From Clostridiaceae bacterium HFYG-1003 (GTDB lineage Bacteria > Bacillota > Clostridia > Clostridiales > Clostridiaceae), in assembly GCA_024579835.1 (NCBI GenBank), contig CP102060.1, forward strand, positions 2,145,558 through 2,209,557: DNA of 64,000 nt. Direction: 5' to 3'. The notes beneath the pieces were generated by a model that saw only the letters and a list, made by a program, of their open reading frames with translations, had not been told where the DNA came from and searched no databases. A program made the position numbers and the translations under genes. Shown here one piece after another: positions 56,086 through 64,000 of this stretch. Within the stretch, counting starts at the first letter, position 1. Each line of letters starts with the position of its first letter.

Positions 56086-56682
56086 TCAGGCAAGGGGCAC
56101 TCGCTGTGAGTCCGGCCGGATTTCTGTCATCCGGAAGTTCTCCAGATTGAGCCGGGCCTGGCGATCTTTCAAGATCATTACCGGTCCCTGGGACGTGGTC
56201 GAAGTCGGCGGTGTCTGGGATTCGGTAGGCTTTCGGGTCAGTCCGTACAGCAAGCCGATGATCAGCAGCGGCAGCAGAATCCACCACCAGGGGAATCCGG
56301 TCCGGGACGGGGGAGCTCCGACATAGTTGGAATCCAGTGGCGGTTCCGTCGCCTCCTCCATCTGCTCATCGCTGATTCCTTCTGTCGTCAGCTGTTCCCT
56401 GAATTCTCCGATTCCCCCTTCGTCATCGTAGCTTTCATCCTGCAGTTCCGCCGTCGGGCGAAGCTTAGCCTGGGCATTATCCCACAGATCCGGCCGGGCA
56501 TAAACTTCCGCGTCATGAGACTGTTCCAGCAGCGGCGGGACCACCTCATCCGTTACCGGTTCCTCATCAATGGGCGATTCAAGGGTCGGCGGCACATCGG
56601 CGAGATCCTCGAGTTCTTCCCCCAACGGCTTCTTGATTTTCTTATTCAGCAAGTCATTATTCTTATATTTGTTTTTAGACAT
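56086..56682 (-). CDS. Unknown protein with one membrane segment
   Basis: 198 residues. A long acidic cytoplasmic half (Glu, Asp and Pro rich, about 15-125) precedes a membrane segment (WWWILLPLLIIGLLYGL, about 133-150) and a short C-terminal part of about 45 residues with TPPTSTTSQGP. No known domain. It is upstream of the pilin-like gene (141-base gap) on the same strand, so it may be part of that cluster. Confidence 0.65.
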   Translation of the reverse strand: MSKNKYKNNDLLNKKIKKPLGEELEDLADVPPTLESPIDEEPVTDEVVPPLLEQSHDAEVYARPDLWDNAQAKLRPTAELQDESYDDEGGIGEFREQLTTEGISDEQMEEATEPPLDSNYVGAPPSRTGFPWWWILLPLLIIGLLYGLTRKPTESQTPPTSTTSQGPVMILKDRQARLNLENFRMTEIRPDSQRVPLA

Positions 56683-56901
56683 ATCAAATCGCTCCTTTGC
56701 ATATAAGTTCCCGTTTCATCCGTCTACTTTCATACTACCGTCATTGAGTGAACAACTTGTAGAAATCATTGCAATGTTTGGAGAACATTCTTAAAACATT
56801 CCTTGAATAAACAATTCGGCTGGAAAGCTGTCCTGACATTCCAAACCTGTCCGAATTGTTCCGCAACAGTGATTTTTCCGTTCGTGTCCCCCAGGGGTTG
56901 C

Positions 56902-56931
56902 AAAAAACCTCCCCGGCAGGGGGAGGTTTTT
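56902..56931 (-). terminator. Terminator of groESL
   Basis: AAAAAACCTCCCC-GGCA-GGGGGAGGTTTT hairpin with T-runs on both sides, 15 bases after the groEL stop. Confidence 0.92.
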
Positions 56932-56945
56932 CTGCTGATTATCGT

Positions 56946-58891
<1,946 letters not shown>

Positions 58892-58918
58892 TTAGCACTC
58901 ATTGAGAAAGAGTGCTAA
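58892..58918. promoter_or_regulatory. CIRCE operator of groESL
   Basis: TTAGCACTC-N9-GAGTGCTAA, a perfect match to the consensus bound by the HrcA repressor. It lies between the promoter and the groS ribosome site. Confidence 0.97.
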
Positions 58919-58930
58919 CATCTATTTCAT

Positions 58931-58959
58931 ATTGTAAAAACTTTTCCGCTTTCATGCAA
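58931..58959 (-). promoter_or_regulatory. groESL promoter
   Basis: TTGCAT (58959-58954), 17-base spacer and TACAAT (58936-58931) on the minus strand, just upstream of CIRCE so that HrcA would block initiation. Confidence 0.8.
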
Positions 58960-59182
58960 TAGGGAAGAGGCTTTCAGTTTTTTCAACTATCCCTAATTAT
59001 AGCAGATATTATGAAATTATCTTTTAAAAGCTCGTTTTTTCTCCTCTTTTCACCATTCTTCAGCACTCTCGCCCATCCTCTGCGGAATGTTGTGTCCGAA
59101 ACCCTTGATCTGCTTGAACAATGCCGCATTCAGACGGTACAATGGATTCAATGAATTGCCGATCCGGCACAAGGAGCAACTG

Positions 59183-59821
59183 ATGAAAAAACCACTGACA
59201 CTCGTCGCCGGCCTGGCCCTGGCGTTTTTTATTCTGACATCCTCCGTCATGCTGACTTTATCCCTCAAAGCCACTTACACCTGGTCCCAACCGGAGATCC
59301 GGCAGGTAGAATATCAGCTGGATGATGCCACCATTCGCCGGAACTATGATCATCTCATTGATTACATGTTCCAGGGCAAGGAAGCCAGACTCAGCTTCAG
59401 CGGACTGCCGATGAGTCCCCAGGGTGAGATTCACTTCATGGAGGTCAAGGACATCTTCCAGTTCTTCTTCAAGGGCATGATTGTCTCCGGCATCCTGTCC
59501 CTGATCCTGGGCGCATACCTGATCAGGCAGCAGCATCCGGAATTCCTGACCCTGGGAACACTGCTCGTGTTCCTGGTTCCAGCCCTCCTCGCCGTACCAG
59601 TACTGATCGACTTCAATGCCACCTTCATCAAATTCCATGAACTGGCCTTTTCGAATGATTACTGGATCTTCGATCCCAGCCTGGATCCGATTATCCGATA
59701 TCTTCCCGAAAGCCTGTTCCTGAAAAACACACTTGTGATCCTGGCATTCATTCTGCTGTGGATTCTCCTGATCCAGATCCTGTGCAAATTGTTGAAACGA
59801 AAGATGAGGCGATCCGCATGA
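59183..59821 (+). CDS. TIGR01906-family integral membrane protein
   Basis: 212 residues. Four membrane segments (about 7-27, 98-118, 125-147 and 185-206) with an extracytoplasmic loop containing QPEIRQVEYQLDDATIRRNYDHLIDYM, the mark of the TIGR01906 (DUF1461) family, and FHELAFSNDYWIFDPSLDPIIRYLPE. Function is unknown. AAGGAG precedes the ATG at 59183. It overlaps the next gene by 4 bases (ATGA). Confidence 0.88.
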   Translation: MKKPLTLVAGLALAFFILTSSVMLTLSLKATYTWSQPEIRQVEYQLDDATIRRNYDHLIDYMFQGKEARLSFSGLPMSPQGEIHFMEVKDIFQFFFKGMIVSGILSLILGAYLIRQQHPEFLTLGTLLVFLVPALLAVPVLIDFNATFIKFHELAFSNDYWIFDPSLDPIIRYLPESLFLKNTLVILAFILLWILLIQILCKLLKRKMRRSA

Positions 59822-60396
59822 ATATCCTGAATTTCCTGATATATCTTTGGGTCACAGCGATTACGCCCGGCCCCAATACCATTACCTCCATGACCTTTGG
59901 CAACCGTTACGGCTTCCAACGCACCCTGCCCTTTAACTTCGGCATATTCAGCGGCATGCTGACACTGGCGCTTCTGGCAGCCTTTTTGGGCAATGCCCTC
60001 ATGACTTACCTCCCCAATCTGAAAGATACCCTGAAATGGTTCGGAATCGCCTACCTGCTCTGGCTCGCCTGGCATATCTACAAAGCCGGTCCGCTGTCAG
60101 AAAACGGAACGCAGGCCAAAGCCAGCTTCTCCCGGGCTTATCTGCAGCAGTTCATCAACGTGAAGGCCATCCTCTACTGCATTACCTCGATGACCACCTT
60201 CGTGCTGCCCCATGTGGAAAATCCTTTGTTCATAGCCTTCAATGCACTCCTTCTGGCTACGATTGCCCTGCTCTCCTCCATGGTCTGGTCTGGTTTTGGC
60301 AGTCTGTTTCGAAAACTCTTCCAGGACCACTACCGCCTGGTCAATACCATCCTGGCATTGCTCCTCGTATATTGTGCCTGGACTTTATATCATTAA
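59818..60396 (+). CDS. LysE/RhtB-family amino-acid exporter
   Basis: 192 residues, about six membrane segments. TPGPNTITSMTFGNRYGFQRTL is the LysE signature. Closest in pattern to cysteine/O-acetylserine or homoserine exporters. It starts within the stop of the preceding gene, so translation is coupled. The substrate is not determined. Confidence 0.87.
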   Translation: MNILNFLIYLWVTAITPGPNTITSMTFGNRYGFQRTLPFNFGIFSGMLTLALLAAFLGNALMTYLPNLKDTLKWFGIAYLLWLAWHIYKAGPLSENGTQAKASFSRAYLQQFINVKAILYCITSMTTFVLPHVENPLFIAFNALLLATIALLSSMVWSGFGSLFRKLFQDHYRLVNTILALLLVYCAWTLYH

Positions 60397-60434
60397 ACAA
60401 AACCCACTGGATCAATGACATAACCGTTTGAATA

Positions 60435-60490
60435 ATCCTCCTGAAGTAGAGATGTGCAGTCGCCAAATCTATTTCAGGAGGATATCTTTT
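60435..60490 (+). terminator. Terminator of the LysE operon
   Basis: ATCCTCCTGAAGTAGA pairs with TCTATTTCAGGAGGAT, followed by ATCTTTT. Confidence 0.85.
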
Positions 60491-60658
60491 GATCCGAATT
60501 CAGCTAGGAGGAAATGCTGATGCCATTGAAATGAAACATATTTGGTTTTTGAAGTCCTCCATTAAGCACTCCTGACTCCTATAATATCATTCTCCTCTAT
60601 ATTGAGAATCATGGTCACTCATATTTCTTTTGATCTTTTTCTGATTTAGCACAAAATA

Positions 60659-60684
60659 ACATTGTATTATTTTTTATACAATGT
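60659..60684. promoter_or_regulatory. Candidate operator upstream of the Ltp-like lipoprotein gene
   Basis: ACATTGTAT-N8-ATACAATGT, a perfect 9-bp inverted repeat in an AT-rich region, centred about 50 bases before the start codon. It could bind a dimeric repressor or activator. The binding protein is unknown. Confidence 0.55.
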
Positions 60685-60721
60685 AACATGTTAATTAATA
60701 AGATAACCATAGGGGGAGTAT

Positions 60722-61501
60722 ATGAATAAAACAATCAGATTCAGTTTATTGGTGACCCTCATGATTTTTTCCTCCGGATGCAGCAAAGCTCCTGCTGTCA
60801 CATCCCCGTCCACTGGCATGATCAGGCTTACTTCAGCTACGACCGAACCGGTCCAGACGTCCCAGCCACTACCGGCGGAGACGGCGCCAACTATGACCTC
60901 TGCTTCTACTCAACCGGTCACTATGCCCGTGACCATCCCTGAAACCAAACCAGCCACGAAAGCCGGGACGCAACCCGCAACACAACCTGCCACGAAACCA
61001 GCCACTCAGCCCGCCACAAAACCAGTCACTCAGCCCACCACAAAACCTGCCACCAAACCAGAACCATCCGTCACCACCGGAGAAATAAATGCGCTGGAAA
61101 AAGCGATTGATTACCTTGATTTCATGGCTTTTTCTTATAAAGGACTCATAAAGCAGCTCGAGTTTGAGGGTTACTCAAATGATGAAGCAGTTTACGGCGC
61201 AAAAAACTGCGGAGCTGACTGGTCCGCACAGGCAAAACAAAAAGCTCTGGACTATCTGGAGTTCTCAGCCTTTTCGAAAAGCGGATTAAAAAAACAGTTG
61301 AAGTTTGAAGGCTTTACCGACACTCAGGCTAAATACGGCGTAGACAATTGCGGAGCAGATTGGTATGAGCAGGCTGTGCTCAAGGCAGCTAATTATTTGG
61401 ATTTGATGTCATTCTCCCGCAGCGGGCTGATTAAACAGCTCGAATTTGAGGGCTTTACTCATGATCAGGCAGTTCACGGAGCAAAAGAGAACGGTTATTA
61501 A
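60722..61501 (+). CDS. Surface lipoprotein with three Ltp-type helical repeats
   Basis: 259 residues. Signal peptide with lipobox SSGCS, a long Thr/Pro/Ala/Lys linker (about 30-120, with repeated ATQPATKP units) and three domains of about 45 residues (ALEKAIDYLDFMAFSYKGLIKQLEFEGYS, QKALDYLEFSAFSKSGLKKQLKFEGFT, LKAANYLDLMSFSRSGLIKQLEFEGFT). These match the PF07553 Ltp repeat of phage TP-J34 Ltp, which blocks DNA entry of superinfecting phages. It may defend against phage or have an ordinary surface role. GGGGGAG precedes the ATG; monocistronic. Confidence 0.85.
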   Translation: MNKTIRFSLLVTLMIFSSGCSKAPAVTSPSTGMIRLTSATTEPVQTSQPLPAETAPTMTSASTQPVTMPVTIPETKPATKAGTQPATQPATKPATQPATKPVTQPTTKPATKPEPSVTTGEINALEKAIDYLDFMAFSYKGLIKQLEFEGYSNDEAVYGAKNCGADWSAQAKQKALDYLEFSAFSKSGLKKQLKFEGFTDTQAKYGVDNCGADWYEQAVLKAANYLDLMSFSRSGLIKQLEFEGFTHDQAVHGAKENGY

Positions 61502-61542
61502 GCCTATTACCCAGACAGGCAGAATAATAAATCCATGAAATT

Positions 61543-61575
61543 AAGGCTGTACCAGCAATGCTGGTACAGCCTTTT
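61543..61575 (+). terminator. Terminator of the Ltp-like lipoprotein gene
   Basis: AGGCTGTACCAGC-AAT-GCTGGTACAGCCT, perfect, followed by T. Confidence 0.94.
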
Positions 61576-61632
61576 TCATGGATCAGACTCAATCCGGAGA
61601 AAGAATTTAGAGGAAGGTCTGACCCTTCTGAT

Positions 61633-63030
61633 TTATTTGTTGAGATAGGTTTCCTTCAGGTACTTGTCCATTCCGGCGGCAGCATTCTTACCTGCACCCA
61701 TGGCCAGAATAACGGTAGCTGCACCGGTAACGGCATCGCCGCCGGCAAAGATTCCGGGTCTGGTGGTTTCTCCGGTCTCTTCATTGGTGATGAGGCACTG
61801 ATGCTTGTTGATTTCCAGTCCCTTTGTGGTGGTTGAAATCAGCGGATTGGGTGAAGTACCCAGGGCCATAATGACCGTATCACACTCGATGTCAAACTCA
61901 CTGTTGGGAACTTCTACGGGACGTCTTCTGCCGGAAGCATCCGGTTCGCCCAGTTCCATCCGAACGCAGCGCAGGCCCTTGACCCAGCCCTTCTCGTCGA
62001 CGAGGATTTCCACCGGATTGGTCAGGAGTTCAAACTGAACGCCTTCCTCGATGGCGTGATGGACTTCTTCCGCACGGGCAGGGAGTTCTTCCTTGGACCG
62101 GCGGTAGACTATAACAGACTCTGAGCCAAGGCGAAGAGCGGTTCTGGCAGAGTCCATGGCGACGTTTCCGCCACCAACAGTGACACAGCGCTTGCCGATC
62201 ATGATTGGAGTATCAGAATCCTTATCGTAGGCACGCATCAGGTTGCTCCGGGTCAGGAATTCATTGGCGGATGCCACACCATTGGCGTTTTCACCGGGGA
62301 TGCCCATGAATTTGGGGAGACCGGCGCCTGAACCGATGAAGAATGCCTTGAAGCCTTCTTCTTCCATCAGTTCGTCGATGGAAACAGTCCGGCCGATGAT
62401 TACGTTGGTTTCGATCTTCACGCCAAGACGTCTGACGCCTTCCACTTCGGATGCGACAACTTCTTCCTTGGGCAGTCTGAATTCAGGGATACCGTATACC
62501 AAGACTCCGCCCGGTTCATGCAGGGCTTCGAAAATGGTAACATCATAGCCTTTTTTGGCCAGGTCTCCGGCAGCGGTCAGACCAGCAGGGCCTGATCCGA
62601 TGACTCCGACCTTGATTCCGTTGCTTGGTTCCTTTTCATCAAAGGTTACGCCGTTTTTCCGGTTGGTGTCAGCCACAAACCGCTCGAGCTTTCCGATCGC
62701 GACCGGGATGCTGCGAATACCGACAATACAGGAACCCTCACACTGGGTTTCCTGGGGACAGACGCGTCCGCACACTGCGGGCAGAGCGGAATCCTGGGAG
62801 ATAATCCGTCCGGCTTCTTCAATGTTGCCCTTCTTGACTTCCTGAATGAAGGCAGGGATATTGATGGCAACCGGGCAGGCGCCCACGCAGCGCGGAACCT
62901 TGCAGTTCAGGCAGCGTTCTGCTTCGGACATGGCTTCTTCCATGTTGTAGCCATAGCAAACTTCTTCAAAATTCGTCGCACGAATCTCCGGAGCCTGTTC
63001 TCTTACGGGTACTCTTTCTTTTTTCAGCAT
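61633..63030 (-). CDS. nfnB: NADH-dependent ferredoxin:NADP+ oxidoreductase, large subunit
   Basis: 465 residues. N-terminal two [4Fe-4S] cluster region (CLNCKVPRCVGACP and CGRVCPQETQCEGSC), then an FAD- and NADPH-binding domain (GVIGSGPAGLTAAGDLA, about 142; VGGGNVAMDSARTALRLG, about 290). It resembles GltD-type glutamate synthase small subunits, but the NfnA partner next to it argues for NfnAB, which bifurcates electrons from two NADPH to NAD+ and ferredoxin. It overlaps nfnA at a single base (63030). Confidence 0.92.
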   Translation of the reverse strand: MLKKERVPVREQAPEIRATNFEEVCYGYNMEEAMSEAERCLNCKVPRCVGACPVAINIPAFIQEVKKGNIEEAGRIISQDSALPAVCGRVCPQETQCEGSCIVGIRSIPVAIGKLERFVADTNRKNGVTFDEKEPSNGIKVGVIGSGPAGLTAAGDLAKKGYDVTIFEALHEPGGVLVYGIPEFRLPKEEVVASEVEGVRRLGVKIETNVIIGRTVSIDELMEEEGFKAFFIGSGAGLPKFMGIPGENANGVASANEFLTRSNLMRAYDKDSDTPIMIGKRCVTVGGGNVAMDSARTALRLGSESVIVYRRSKEELPARAEEVHHAIEEGVQFELLTNPVEILVDEKGWVKGLRCVRMELGEPDASGRRRPVEVPNSEFDIECDTVIMALGTSPNPLISTTTKGLEINKHQCLITNEETGETTRPGIFAGGDAVTGAATVILAMGAGKNAAAGMDKYLKETYLNK

Positions 63031-63920
63031 TACTTTGTCTCTCCTTCCGCGCAGCCGCTGCTCTTGTGGCTGGCTCCTTCCTCATGTCTGAGCGTCTTCT
63101 GACCTTCCTGGGTCTTGTACATGCTCTGCCGTCTCATCGCTTCATCAAAGTTGATCAGAGCGGCGTCGAATTCAGGACCATCCACGCAGGCGAATTTTAC
63201 TTTATCGCCAACAGTGACACGGCAGGCGCCGCACATGCCCGTTCCATCGACCATGATGGGGTTGAGGGAAACAATGGTATGAATTCCGCGCTTGAGGGTT
63301 TCTCTGGCAGCGAACTTCATCATGATCATCGGCCCAATGGCAATGACCATGTCATATTTCTTGCCGCGGTTGTCCACGAGCTCATTGAACATGGCAGTAA
63401 CCATACCGTTGAATCCATAGGAACCATCATCTGTGCAGACAAACAATTCCTTGGCAACGGCTTTCATTTCTTCTTCCATAATCAGTGTGTTGTGGGTTTT
63501 GGTACCGATGATAACATCAGCAGGGAATCCGCGGTCCTTCAGGTACTTAACCTGAGGATAAACCGGAGCGGTGCCAACACCGCCGGCAATAAAGAGGATA
63601 TTGAGCTTGGACAGCTCTTCATCGCTCATATCTACTAATTCTGAGGGTCTTCCCAGCGGGCAGACTACGTCGTGGAAATAATCCCCTTCTTCCATGGCGG
63701 CCATGCGCTTGGTGGAGTCACCCAGTACCTGGTAAACAATGGCAATGGATCCCCTTTCCTTGTCAATGTCGCAGACGGTCAGTGGGATTCTTTCCCCTTT
63801 TTCATCGAGTCTGACAATCAGAAACTGGCCGGGCTTGGCAGCCTTCGCTGCACGCTTGGCTTCGATATCCATCCAATAGATACCATCGGCCAGGACTTTT
63901 TTACTTAATATTTTGTACAT
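63030..63920 (-). CDS. nfnA: NADH-dependent ferredoxin:NADP+ oxidoreductase, small subunit
   Basis: 296 residues. FAD-binding (about 1-95: LIVRLDEKGERIPLTVCD) and NAD-binding (IAGGVGTAPVYPQ) domains, then a C-terminal [2Fe-2S] motif CGACRVTVGDKVKFAC. It resembles SudB and dihydroorotate dehydrogenase electron-transfer subunits; adjacency to nfnB identifies it. AGAGGTGAT lies upstream of the ATG. Confidence 0.92.
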   Translation of the reverse strand: MYKILSKKVLADGIYWMDIEAKRAAKAAKPGQFLIVRLDEKGERIPLTVCDIDKERGSIAIVYQVLGDSTKRMAAMEEGDYFHDVVCPLGRPSELVDMSDEELSKLNILFIAGGVGTAPVYPQVKYLKDRGFPADVIIGTKTHNTLIMEEEMKAVAKELFVCTDDGSYGFNGMVTAMFNELVDNRGKKYDMVIAIGPMIMMKFAARETLKRGIHTIVSLNPIMVDGTGMCGACRVTVGDKVKFACVDGPEFDAALINFDEAMRRQSMYKTQEGQKTLRHEEGASHKSSGCAEGETK

Positions 63921-63984
63921 CCCTTAATCACCTCTGTATAATATTTTAACAAATTATTCGAAGTTTTTTAATTCACTATTCTTA

Positions 63985-63990
63985 ATTATA
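63985..63990 (-). promoter_or_regulatory. Possible -10 of the nfnAB promoter
   Basis: TATAAT on the minus strand, about 65 bases before the nfnA start. The matching -35 would lie beyond the window edge. A second AT-rich -10-like TATTAT sits closer to the gene, near 63940. Confidence 0.4.
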
Positions 63991-64000
63991 CCGATTGACA

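Overview
The window looks like the chromosome of an anaerobic, low-to-mid-GC Gram-positive bacterium of the Clostridia type. This is inferred from strong AGGAGG ribosome sites, frequent TTG/GTG starts, a CIRCE element on groESL, a guanine riboswitch on guaBA, a selenocysteine formate dehydrogenase, NfnAB electron bifurcation, and RpiR, PucR and HutP regulators. No tRNA, rRNA or CRISPR array was seen.

Layout. 1-3231 (minus): iron-sulfur flavoprotein subunit, cut by the window edge, and a UGA-containing formate dehydrogenase with a readable bacterial SECIS hairpin. 4283-6739: alpha/beta hydrolase gene split by an IS110 element. 7133-12377: drug-efflux ABC operon (permease, two ATPases, HlyD adaptor) with a divergent Crp/Fnr regulator. 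12591-16733: uracil-DNA glycosylase-like gene, an ISLre2 element split by a second IS110 copy, and a dppB stump. 16860-25834: allantoin/ureide catabolism genes with a PucR regulator and an extra amidohydrolase. 25961-34706: isoaspartyl-dipeptide uptake and cleavage operon with an RpiR regulator. 34995-39480: aminotransferase-like gene, decayed IS110 remnant, FAH-family gene, and a degraded duplication of the efflux-permease/glycosylase region. 39536-43268: HutP-like gene and a TrpXYZ-type ABC transporter. 43383-50245: small unknown proteins, a membrane-anchored multicopper oxidase and a 5'-nucleotidase-like enzyme. 50422-53630: guaBA with riboswitch. 53742-63920: mutY, a mini pilin/peptidase cluster, groESL, membrane proteins, an Ltp-repeat lipoprotein and nfnAB.

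The most striking signal is in the IS110 elements. The two full copies are each 1599 bp. Each carries, upstream of the recombinase, a structured non-coding stretch in which target-guide and donor-guide segments of a bridge RNA can be read by eye and matched to both insertion sites. The decayed third copy keeps the scaffold but has different bases in the two target-guide segments, which is what a reprogrammed guide would look like.

Nutritionally the genes point to fermentation of purine-derived ureides, peptides and amino acids. Formate dehydrogenase and NfnAB would handle reducing equivalents.
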